Assembly (NCBI GenBank): GCA_030248215.1
Contig: JASANG010002977.1
Coordinates: forward strand, 1 to 64,000
Length of the DNA: 64,000 nt
Direction of reading: 5' to 3'
DNA from: Enoplolaimus lenunculus
Lineage: Eukaryota; Nematoda; Enoplea; Enoplida; Thoracostomopsidae
Shown here in pieces: positions 58,101 to 64,000 of this stretch (positions are counted from its first letter, which is position 1; every line of letters starts with the position of its first letter). The notes under the pieces were generated by a model. The model did no database searches, had not been told where the DNA came from, and saw only the letters and a list, made by a program, of their open reading frames with translations. The position numbers were made by a program, and so were the translations under genes.

Positions 58101-61100
58101 TTCCAGCATTCAAAAATGCAGGAATCCGAATTTTCACGGTTTTGAAAAAAGTTATGTCTAATCATTTAGGGTTGTGCCGATTAATCAGCATCGGCATCGG
58201 AAATAATCGGCAGTTTTAGTGAGTATCGGCATCGGCATTATCATTGTGTCCGGCTAGGAAAACTGATATCTTTCTTGCGTTTGTGTTTCAAAAATTTGAT
58301 TGAAGAACCGTTCGTCTAAAATTATAATCGTTTATGATGGTTATTGTTTAAGTCTTCAAATAATGATGTATTGTAGTATGTTTATTAAGCATGGTGTACT
58401 AAAGTTGGAATAGGCATCGGTTCGGCATCGGCAAAAATTTTGGTATCGGTTCATCTCTAAATCATTTAAATATTGGAAATTGTGTGCTTGAAATATTATT
58501 TCGAAATTAGTGTTTTTGCAACTAGTTCAATTTTATTAATAAATTGTTTCTGATGTGTTTTCACAAAACTTGATGATGTAATAGCTGAACATTCGCTCAA
58601 GCCATTTTTTGGTAAGTTTTCTAAAATGTCCAACATTAAAATGAGGTGATGAAAGTTATTCCAAATTTCGGTTCCTGTTCCGGTTTCATACAATGAAATT
58701 CAACTCCTGTTCCGGCATAATTTAGTTCCTGTTGGAACCTATGTAAGTAGAGTCATATAGTGAGATAGAGTGTAAGCGGAAAATAACGAAAACCGAAAAC
58801 GGATGTTTATGCACCAAAGTTGCATAGAACACATGTTTCATTTTTTTGCAAAGACATCCCAAACCTTTTTAAAATATAAGATTTTCAGTGGTTAAATGAT
58901 TATGACACACCAGCTGGCGTTAGCGACCTAAACAATTTTGAGAATACCAGCGTCTGTTTATTTCGACCAAAAGACACTGCCAAATATTAAATAATTTTGG
59001 TCATAAAAATAGTTTAATATAGAGTTATGTTATAGCTTTCAGTGATAAATATCAGGCAATGTAAAGCACCAGAGCCGGAGCAAAAAATCCTACTGTACAA
59101 TGAGATATGAATACTTTTAGGTTTCTTACGCCGTCACCGCTACATCTCGAAACTGCAGTATTCAATTGGAGATATCCAGGTGATAGTGAAGACGAAAGCC
59201 GTCCGCTGACAAACGGTGCGGCTCGGTTCATCGCAGCTGCTTTTGCACGTTCGTTGGAAGGTGATTTTCCAACGAACGTTGATGATTGCAGCGGTGACTA
59301 TGAGCCATGCTGCAGTTCACAACCGCAGTCTGCATTTGCTAAAACTGATTGCTGCGCGAGTGAAAGTGCTCAACGAATTGCGTCGCCAAGGTCTGCGCCG
59401 TTCCCGACGACGGTCATGATAGGTCCCGGGGTAAAGAATTGTCGCCGGTTAATGGGGTCTAAATCGATGGTTGATAGGAGACCTGTTGCCCATGCTCGCG
59501 TTTCGGTTGGTCTGGTACGACATAATAGTTGCGGATCTACTGGGCGAGGTACGCAAGCTGGTGGCGGAGCGATTTATCGTCGTCGGTCGTGGCGGCGTCA
59601 TTATCAGAGACCGCAGTCGATGACAGGAGAACCGGATGAGGTTAGTCTGGAACTAATACAGTTGCATGCGGATGCGTGTATTCTGGTTATTGCAACTGTT
59701 TTCACGGAAAATTGTGAGTCCGGGTATTTATTTTTTCAATGTTGCAACAGTGCTACGCTTTTGAGAGTTAAGTGAGGCTATTTCACTGGAGTCTTTGAAA
59801 TGAAGATATTCGAAATTATAAATATAGGGCGAAAATCTGAATCAATATTGCTGGTTATTTAGCTTAATGAGGGTGCAAAGCCGAGCTATATTATATCGGA
59901 ATTGGAACCGAATATTATGCCGGAATCGAATCTGGAAAGCGGAAAATATTTTAATGGGCGTTTGATTAGAATAAATATTAATAGCTGGGTTCGAAATCGG
60001 AACGAGGGTAGAACTACAGGTTTAATTCACATCGCAATTAAATGCTTACGAAACAAGGTCTGTTCCGACTAAAATTTTTTAAAAATTCGACGTCCGTTTT
60101 TAGTTGGGTGTATGAAAAAGCGATTGAAAATCTAATGCACCCAAAAAATCAATGCTTTCGACTCTTGAGATTTAAATTTGCAGGGTTTGACGCTGGTAGT
60201 CTCAAACGGCACATCTGTAGTTGACGTTCCTCCTCGCCAGCTTCGCCAACGAAATTCAAGTGATACTGCGACGATTTCAACCCGAGTAACATCCACATTA
60301 CTTGGATTAGATGAAGATCAAAATTGTCGCGTCAAAAATTCAGGACGTACGACCGCATGTCAAAGCGAACAACTGCCTACGATCCCTGTACTTTTTAAAA
60401 AAATTACACCTCTTCCATCTAAATCATGCTCACAATCGCAGTGTGCACAGCTTATTAAGCGTCGACGTCAACAGCAGCAACAACAAAAACAACAACAACA
60501 AGTATTACATACGCAAATATCAGGTCGACCAAATGATGCATTATTGCAAGAAGATATGTGTTCTGCTACAGGAACTAGAAGTGAAGGAGGGACACCGCGT
60601 GAAAGACAGTCATACTCAACAGACCTTGCCCAGATAGCGCCAGCATTTCGACGGTCAAATACAGTAAACATATCAAGCCAATCACGAGAAAATCACTTAG
60701 CTAATAATTTATCATCGTCGTACTATGCTAAAGGCATTGTTGAAAGTAGTTCCACGCCACCTGGATTCTCATTGGAACAGGTTGCAGCAGCCTCGGAATG
60801 TTTGCGAACGTGTGCTAGTAAGAAATCGTCTCCTTTTCAGTTGAGGTTAAACAGGAATGCGACTGAGATAGCAGAAGATGTTACTTTAATACAAGGAAGG
60901 GATAATCACATTCCGTTAAACACCCAATTTAATAACAGTAAAGTTGGTGGGGTTGATCCGGATCCGGTATACCGCGAGGTTCATTTGGGACCAGTATGTA
61001 ACACAAGACTGCCAGTGGTATCAGTTCGAAGCAACTCACCTGCGGTCTTATCGGAGCTTGGGTCTGTCCGTTCGGAATCGCCAACTGGACTGTCTGGGGC

Positions 61101-61566
61101 AGACGCAACCGCAACCTCGATGGCCCTAGCTGTTTTTCCGGTCAGTCATTCGTTGTCAGATTTTGGAGACATCACAGGCAGTAGTTATGTCTATAGTGAT
61201 TGGGATAAGTTACAAGCCGTGGAAGCAGTTACTGTTAGCCATTTGCCTCCTGGTCAACGAATTTCACTGGTGAATTCTCAGTTAGTAGTCGAGCGGAGAT
61301 CACCTCGGTTGAGACGCCATTTTACCATTAATGTTAGTCCAGGCCGGACGGTGGCTAGTGATGAGTCCGTAGGACAACAGCTGTCTTCTGCCTTACGTAC
61401 ACCTCAGGTCCAGGGTGGGCAGCCGCGACGCAGGGATTGTAGCCATGCAAGGGGTACGCTGCATTTTGAAGATGACGAGGCTGGAACGCAACAAATGGAT
61501 CATGGGACAAGGGAACCACCTGTAGATGCGGATGATAAGATGTCCGGTGAAATGTCCCTTTCGTAA
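39256..61566 (+). CDS. RhoGAP-domain protein with long low-complexity C-terminus, 11 exons, 5'-incomplete
   Basis: Exons: 39256-39319, 42355-42516, 43253-43362, 45527-45695, 46589-47117, 51349-52047, 52439-53047 (or to 53454), 56851-56909, 57896-58041, 59121-59640 and 60184-61566. Phases agree throughout; after one leading base there are 1483 codons including the stop. Residues 1 to about 190 form a RhoGAP domain: FGAPVSEAF start, arginine finger R39 in RDIFRAPGH, VIKKFLAKLP, and GVSVAPSIF. RhoGAPs speed GTP hydrolysis by Rho-family GTPases. The order and the VAPSI motif recall the ARHGAP20/TAGAP group, but I cannot fix the subfamily. The remaining 1290 residues are Ser/Gly/Gln-rich with two polyQ tracts and no domain I recognise. 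It follows MARK on the same strand. Confidence 0.87.
39575..39800. mobile_element. Fragmentary CCGGAT-type MITE next to CCGAGA-type sequence
   Basis: CAGGCGTCGACCGGATATTA starts a copy of the 37411-37797 family, which stops near 39690 and is followed by TCTCGG-rich sequence of the CCGAGA family. It repeats the nesting seen at 36362-37907 in broken form. Confidence 0.5.
40000..41880 (-). mobile_element. Antisense LINE fragment (ORF1 remnant, endonuclease, start of reverse transcriptase)
   Basis: Reading down the minus strand, frames at about 41850-41000 look like an ORF1 (KKSYKDIARKAVEQIIVCMD; DNCQIFMVAPNIRNKQY). Near 40825 an ORF2 begins MAEVNYIDTVNVAQINLQHS, the usual APE endonuclease start. 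Further down is IIDMTITNLPATDVV with SDHR, the endonuclease end, and FKPYKAAGPNGISPRF, the first RT motif. The rest of RT is absent and the frame is broken in places (for example a stop follows LIQEL). It lies in the first RhoGAP intron, opposite to the gene. Confidence 0.75.
41950..42110. mobile_element. CCGGAT-type MITE fragment
   Basis: GGTGCGACCGGATATCCTG begins a short copy with ATACCGG, CTTACCGGATATTC and CATAAAACTTTTTT. The right end is not defined. Confidence 0.4.
42355..42516 (+). CDS. RhoGAP exon 2 with arginine finger
   Basis: Fifty-four codons: ILLLKLNKEGVYKRDIFRAP then GHQGQVRKLIHVMQHGR and SVYTAASVIK. R in IFR is the catalytic arginine finger. The acceptor is TTGTGTTTAG and the donor GCAAGT after AAG, a GC-AG intron required by the conserved VIKKFLAKLP reading. 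Confidence 0.92.
42717..43106. mobile_element. hAT-like MITE, CCGGAA type
   Basis: The left end CTAGGTACAACCGGAATTCC is inverted against AGGTTGCAACCTG. The flanks CTTTGCGG and CTTTGCAG match at 7 of 8. The interior is homologous to the middle element of 37011-37821. It ends about 150 bases before RhoGAP exon 3. Confidence 0.78.
43253..43362 (+). CDS. RhoGAP exon 3
   Basis: It encodes KFLAKLPDGIMGSENEQRLF and then ESAELPDPAKQREAVC. The KFL-x-x-LP helix is standard in RhoGAP domains. The donor is GTAAGT in phase 2. Confidence 0.92.
43828..43935. repeat. CCGGGTCC-rich remnant
   Basis: Repeats of TCCGGGTCC, AATTCCGGGTCCG and inverted CCCGGACAAAAACCCGG. Similar patches are at 10845-10912 and 44958-45066. 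Probably another MITE family of the same design; the ends are not seen. Confidence 0.45.
44063..44853 (+). mobile_element. Helentron/Helitron-like element, copy 3 (5'-truncated)
   Basis: It lacks the GAGCGAAGCG head and GTCC microsatellite of the other copies and begins within the internal units. It keeps the right end TTCGCTCAATAAATG, hairpin GTAGTCCCACTAC and ACTGG before T. Confidence 0.65.
44958..45066. repeat. CCGGGTCC-rich remnant
   Basis: GAGCCCGGTTTTGCCCGGAA, CAGGTCCGGGTTT and CAGGACCGGGTTTG; same family as 43828-43935. Confidence 0.45.
45527..45695 (+). CDS. RhoGAP exon 4
   Basis: It encodes VISSLPIASQHFLILLFGTF and on through RMDAEAIGVSVAPSIFHT to VLGQR. The LP...H.L..L strand-helix pair and the GVSVAPSIF motif close the RhoGAP fold. 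The donor is GTAAGT. Confidence 0.93.
46589..47117 (+). CDS. RhoGAP exon 5: end of domain and Gly/Ser-rich linker
   Basis: It starts AGMEDIVRFRLASKIVSFIV and continues through the last RhoGAP helix (SNFGTADLM), ECYEFYARITGRTLRAVDDG and FYYPPEF before turning Gly/Ser/Thr-rich. The acceptor is GCATTTCTAG and the donor GTAAGT in phase 1. Confidence 0.92.
48527..48573. repeat. 47-bp near-perfect hairpin
   Basis: GGGACTGTCATGAG is inverted against CTCATGACAGCCCT around a short loop. Its plan resembles 49213-49273, suggesting a miniature palindromic element. Confidence 0.6.
49213..49273. repeat. Hairpin, GGCTATCACGAG type
   Basis: CCATGGCTATCACGAGCTCG is inverted against CTCGTGATAGCCCTGG. Similar in size and end sequence (GGCTNTCA) to 48527-48573. 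Confidence 0.6.
49388..49806. mobile_element. Possible CCGG-type MITE
   Basis: TAGGTTGCCCCCGAAACCCGG is loosely inverted against AATTCCGGCGGTTGTGCCCTA, with CCGGTTCCGG and CGCCGGA inside. I could not find a convincing target duplication. Confidence 0.4.
50058..50130 (+). repeat. Possible tRNA-derived unit
   Basis: GTGGCCAACTGGATAGAGCG fits a box A and AAGCTCGAATG a poor box B at tRNA spacing. Weak; it may be the head of a decayed SINE. Confidence 0.3.
51349..52047 (+). CDS. RhoGAP-protein exon 6: polyQ and coiled segment
   Basis: It begins HFTSEDWAVGSHAKSHNEQQ, runs through a Gln/His tract coded by CAA/CAG (51426-51474), then TFDLMRQLDIVLLENCGSA, and later a likely helix AAEKAALRRAAALLDRRIQA. 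It ends KKQENW. Phase 1 at both sides. The acceptor GTTTTGAAG is purine-tailed. Confidence 0.85.
52251..52387. mobile_element. GTCCGTC-type MITE
   Basis: AAAGGGTGCCGTCCGTCACCC is inverted against GTGATGGACAGCTCC...AGTATAGCGCCACCCTTA. It sits about 50 bases before exon 52439. Confidence 0.65.
52439..53047 (+). CDS. RhoGAP-protein exon 7 (internal form)
   Basis: It encodes DAVERSRFRSVYGAGGTGST through a basic stretch (RRQKRISRRAKLLI) to CSAADGTG. The donor GTAGGT at 53048 is in phase 1 and joins exon 56851 as Gly. Without splicing, the frame runs on to a stop at 53452-53454. Confidence 0.75.
53048..53454 (+). CDS. Read-on segment of exon 7 (alternative 3' terminus)
   Basis: The same frame continues 135 codons (RSEVEVKCVSPDIERNYNDT; SSYSVSSDSDDTISIDTSEL; ending LSCEF and TAA). 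It is GC-richer than the introns and looks coding. Either a shorter isoform ends here, or a splice site I did not find lets this segment join the downstream exons. Confidence 0.5.
55037..55105. repeat. TA microsatellite
   Basis: About 34 uninterrupted TA units. Confidence 0.97.
55331..55658. mobile_element. hAT-like MITE, CCGGAT type
   Basis: CAGGAATCGACCGAATATTG is inverted against GAATATCCGGTCGATCCCG. CCGGAACCGGAGCCGG and CCGGATA repeats lie inside both ends. The octamer flanks do not match well. Confidence 0.65.
56851..56909 (+). CDS. RhoGAP-protein exon 8
   Basis: It encodes GALSQQDVVVPSEVNSEDLD. The acceptor is TTGTTATAG and the donor GTAAGT. Phase 1 in, codon boundary out. Confidence 0.78.
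57191..57621. mobile_element. hAT-like MITE, GCCGAT type
   Basis: TAGGGATGAGCCGATA is inverted against ATCGGCACATCCCTA. The flanks TGTCTAAT and TGTGTAAT match at 7 of 8. GCCGAT units repeat inside both ends. A second copy lies in reverse orientation at 58168-58459. Confidence 0.85.
57896..58041 (+). CDS. RhoGAP-protein exon 9
   Basis: It encodes TTAAMSLDELKQMDVPASPP then a Pro-rich and basic stretch to RMQTRSEW. The acceptor is GTATTTTCAG and the donor GTAAGT in phase 2. The donor lies in the left target duplication of the MITE at 58050-58742. Confidence 0.88.
58050..58742. mobile_element. hAT-like MITE, TTCCTG type, inserted at a splice donor
   Basis: It begins AAGGGTTGAACCGGAATTTG and ends CCTGTTGGAACCTAT. 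The flanks GTAAGTCG (58042-58049) and GTAAGTAG (58743-58750) match at 7 of 8, so the duplicated target holds the exon 9 splice donor. It aligns with 38139-38435 and is interrupted by 58168-58459. Confidence 0.75.
58168..58459. mobile_element. hAT-like MITE, GCCGAT type, nested
   Basis: AGGGTTGTGCCGATTAATC is inverted against TATCGGTTCATCTCTA. The flanks are AATCATTT on both sides. It is inserted in the element 58050-58742 and is opposite in orientation to its relative at 57191-57621. Confidence 0.85.
58751..59120 (+). other. RhoGAP intron, no recognised feature
   Basis: AT-rich intron remainder after the MITE. Confidence 0.5.
59121..59640 (+). CDS. RhoGAP-protein exon 10
   Basis: It encodes WFLTPSPLHLETAVFNWRYP through several Cys-rich and basic stretches to SMTGEPDE. 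The donor GTTAGT after GATGAG keeps phase 0 with the last exon. A later donor (GTGAGT at 59714) would break phase unless another acceptor is used. A 10-base hairpin (CGTTGGAA/TTCCAACG) lies at about 59253-59279. Confidence 0.8.
59641..60183 (+). other. RhoGAP intron with CCGGAA-like remnant
   Basis: ATCGGAATTGGAACCGAATA and CCGGAATCGAATCTGGAA near 59896-59940 suggest an old CCGG-type MITE. Nothing else seen. Confidence 0.45.
60184..61566 (+). CDS. RhoGAP-protein terminal exon
   Basis: It starts GLTLVVSNGTSVVDVPPRQL, carries a Gln/Lys tract (60469-60501) after LIKRRR, then Ser-rich sequence with SPFQLRLNRN, DITGSSYVYSDWDKLQ and RRSPRLRRHFTINV, and ends MSGEMSLS with TAA at 61564. The acceptor is AAATTTGCAG. 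I do not recognise a domain. One open frame of 460 codons supports it strongly. Confidence 0.88.
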   Translation, partial: GLTLVVSNGTSVVDVPPRQLRQRNSSDTATISTRVTSTLLGLDEDQNCRVKNSGRTTACQSEQLPTIPVLFKKITPLPSKSCSQSQCAQLIKRRRQQQQQQKQQQQVLHTQISGRPNDALLQEDMCSATGTRSEGGTPRERQSYSTDLAQIAPAFRRSNTVNISSQSRENHLANNLSSSYYAKGIVESSSTPPGFSLEQVAAASECLRTCASKKSSPFQLRLNRNATEIAEDVTLIQGRDNHIPLNTQFNNSKVGGVDPDPVYREVHLGPVCNTRLPVVSVRSNSPAVLSELGSVRSESPTGLSGADATATSMALAVFPVSHSLSDFGDITGSSYVYSDWDKLQAVEAVTVSHLPPGQRISLVNSQLVVERRSPRLRRHFTINVSPGRTVASDESVGQQLSSALRTPQVQGGQPRRRDCSHARGTLHFEDDEAGTQQMDHGTREPPVDADDKMSGEMSLS

Positions 61567-61968
61567 AGGCCACGCGCCAATATTGGTCACACTGCTTTAG
61601 TTTAGAAAGGAGTGCAGTTTAAATAGATGAGGTAATGAAAAAAATTTACTTTTATTTACAACAAGATGGTGTGATCGGGGTTTTGTTTGAGGTGACGCAG
61701 CAACGACCCGGAGCGTAGTAAATTCAGCGACAGGGCTCTTTACAGAGAAACTGATTCTTTGTAAGAGAAGTTGAATTGAAAATGATTTATCCTATTGCCA
61801 AATAATCAAGCTTTAAATGTGTATTTGAGGTATGTTTATCGATCAAACGTGGGGCACAGTCTATCAGAAATTGTTGATAGTGCAGCCATACTTATTAGTC
61901 CCTATTGGTACATTGTGACGGTGTAATGAGTTCGCAAGGTCAAATCGCTAGCCAGATATAAGTAACCA

Positions 61969-62170
61969 AACTGCAAAAATGGTGTGTCAAATTGACTCTC
62001 TCCGAAATAGGTTTTACTGGACTACGCAAACTGAGTCAAAATTTGACTCCGCCAGAGGCAAATTCGAGTCAATAAATCGTTCAGTGAGTCTAATTGGACT
62101 CTGGCGGAGTCGAGTTTAACTAAAAACCTATTTCGGAAAGACTCAATTTGACTCTTCATTTTTTGCAGTG
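61969..62170. mobile_element. Palindromic MITE, CACTGCAAAAA end
   Basis: CTGCAAAAATGGTGTGTCAAATTGACTC...CCGAAATAGGTTTTA is inverted over about 45 bases against TAAAAACCTATTTCGG...GACTCAATTTGACTC...TTTTTTGCAGTG. GACTC/GAGTC motifs recur inside. The superfamily is not determined. Confidence 0.75.
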
Positions 62171-62836
62171 CATATTTTCATAGTGTGTATAGCACCTATT
62201 GCGAGTTGGTAAAGATGCAAGCTAATGGGAGGGTGATAGATTCTACACGCACATTAAAATATCAGCAAAATGATGTAGGCGATAATGTTTTTGGCATCCA
62301 TTTCGATATTTCGACTGTTTATACTAATGCAGGTTTTCGGAACGTTCTTTCTATTTTCGCCTGTTTATTATATAACTGCACTGTCAGTGGAAAAATAGTG
62401 TTGAGAATAACAAACTACTATATAAACGAACTTTGCGATTAATACACTTAAAGCTATCGAAATTTTTATTACGGTTTGCTTTAAAGTACAAATATTTGGT
62501 TCCCTGATTGTATAATTGTTGCTAGCTTCAGAGGCATCGATAAACTTATTTTTCTGACTGCGATCCTTTGTGTTTGTGTTGTTTTTTTAGCCGTGTTGTG
62601 TTATATAGGAGCTTAGTAGTTATGTTTCATGTATATTAGTACTTGCTGAGATTTCATTTGTTTTTATACTATGCTCATTGTAAAATGTGCATAGCTCCTA
62701 CCACAAGTTGGCTAGAGAAGTCCTTGGAACATTTTCCCATTCGATCGGTCTTGTCTTTAAGCAAACGGTGTTTGAGATGCGCAGCTATTACAGTTAACTT
62801 TCGTGAAATTTTTTTACACGAGCGATTTTTTAGTGC

Positions 62837-62912
62837 CAGGTCCCTGTATCTGAGTGGTATCGTAGACTCCTCTCATCCAAGAGACTGCTGTTCGAACCAT
62901 AGTTTTAAAATA
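62837..62912 (+). repeat. tRNA-like unit
   Basis: TGTATCTGAGTGGTATCG fits a box A and CTGTTCGAACCA a box B at tRNA spacing. The acceptor ends do not pair well. Probably a SINE head or tRNA pseudogene. Confidence 0.45.
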
Positions 62913-64000
62913 GTGCATGCGATAGCGATTCGGTTAGCTGCGTTATTTCATGGTGTATTAGGATATATGGCAGTTTTATCGTGAGATGTGTGACTTGAAG
63001 TTTTGACTGCTAAATTATTGCACGATTATGAATTGCAATAAATATTTTGTTCAATGTATAGATCAGAGCCGTAACAATAGTAGAGGAATATACCTAAGGC
63101 CAAGCTTTTTAAACGGAAATGGAAAACGGTTATTGAAATATAAAAATTTCCAAAATGCTTTATTTTTCTGTTTCAATTCAACAATTGCAGACTATCTGTA
63201 ACGAAAAATTACAAGGTACCTACATACGTGATTTGTGAACGTGAAAATACCATTGGAAACGGATATCCGGTTTACACCCTGCTTTACACAGCCGAAACTT
63301 AAGCAAAAAATAATCTAAAGCTTAAGCTTACTATATTGCACCCGTGGGTAAAACGCCATGCCCCTGATCAATATTTTTATCTATTGGATTGAGCAAATCA
63401 TGGTGTATGGCGGCAGAAATTTTTAAAGTTAATGTTTGGGTGGCTTGTAACCAAGGTAAACGGGAACAGATGTGCACAGCAGAGTGTAACCGGATATCTG
63501 GAAATTATGTTTTTACTATATATAGATAGACACATCCGAATCAAATATGTATCCGGATATCCGAAATGCTACTGTGTAAAAAAAGCACCGGAATGCCAAA
63601 GATTATCGCTTACAAAGTTTATGCGCTAACAGCAGGGTACAACTGGAGGTGTGCCTCCGTCTCCGGCAGAAAATCGGCACCGGATTCGGCTCGTGTAGAA
63701 TTTTTGCCTGCGGTTCCGGCAATTTCGGTAAAAAACTTTCATAACTTTGCAAAATTTATCGGTTTACTGCGTTTCGTTTCACTTCTGTCACAACTTTCAG
63801 TAAAGAATTTCCGAAAGCCCCATCAGAAATTTCTAGATCCGCCGCTGAAAGCAGGACCACACTGAAAGTAACATGGGCTAATGTTTGCACGATTTAACGT
63901 AAGTATATATCAATATCCTTCTTTCTCCCTGGAACATAAAACGACTCGTACTGTATTGGTCCGAATATTAGGGGGTAATAAGAGGGGGTCCCCTTTTTGA

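Larger units (their letters stand above)
61567..64000. other. 3' flank and intergenic sequence
   Basis: No AATAAA signal is obvious close to the stop. It contains a palindromic MITE at 61969-62170, a tRNA-like unit at 62837-62912, and CCGGATAT-rich remnants at about 63250-63275, 63480-63570 and 63634-63720 (the last starts GCAGGGTACAACTGG). No gene is supported. Confidence 0.5.

Overview
This is animal nuclear DNA: AT-rich, with long introns (up to at least 4 kb), GT-AG splice sites plus one GC-AG site, and many small non-autonomous DNA transposons. Two plus-strand multi-exon genes can be assembled by hand with every exon phase agreeing. The sequence does not fix the clade. An invertebrate is my guess, from the repeat types only.

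Gene 1 (2369-24888) is a MARK/PAR-1 polarity kinase. Nineteen exons encode the kinase domain from the late N-lobe onward, the UBA domain, a long low-complexity spacer and the C-terminal KA1 domain. The exons sum to 3012 nt, exactly 1003 codons plus a stop. The first kinase exons lie beyond the left edge. That edge is a 1.4-kb inverted repeat (1-2841) which carries a mirrored copy of the first visible exon and may be an assembly artefact. The two KA1 exons both show coding-derived tandem duplication. The last 3' segment of exon 18, with its splice donor, recurs as decayed copies in the following intron. The last 68 coding bases plus 3' flank recur as seven near-identical units from 24821 to 25757.

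Gene 2 (39256-61566, possibly starting at or before 28840) is a RhoGAP-domain protein with a very long Gln/Ser/Gly-rich C-terminal region. Eleven exons agree in phase and give 1482 residues from the RhoGAP start. One intron has a GC donor, and the exon at 52439 has an alternative reading to a stop at 53454. Its 5' exons were not found with confidence.

Almost everything else is mobile DNA. The clearest system is a set of hAT-like MITEs (terminal inverted repeats starting CAGGG or TAGGG, 8-bp target duplications). Each family amplifies, just inside its ends, a hexamer that is the inner part of its own terminal repeat: CCGGAA, GCCGAT, CCGAGA, CCGAAT, CCGGAT, and apparently CCTAAG. They nest inside each other three deep at 36362-37907, and one has duplicated a GTAAGT splice donor at 58042. 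Also present are three Helentron/Helitron-like elements with internal repeats, a GTCCGTC MITE family, other palindromic MITEs, tRNA-derived units, an antisense LINE fragment (40000-41880), a 3.4-kb inverted satellite field (30765-34230), and large GTT, GTTT and TA microsatellites. No viral-type element was recognised.
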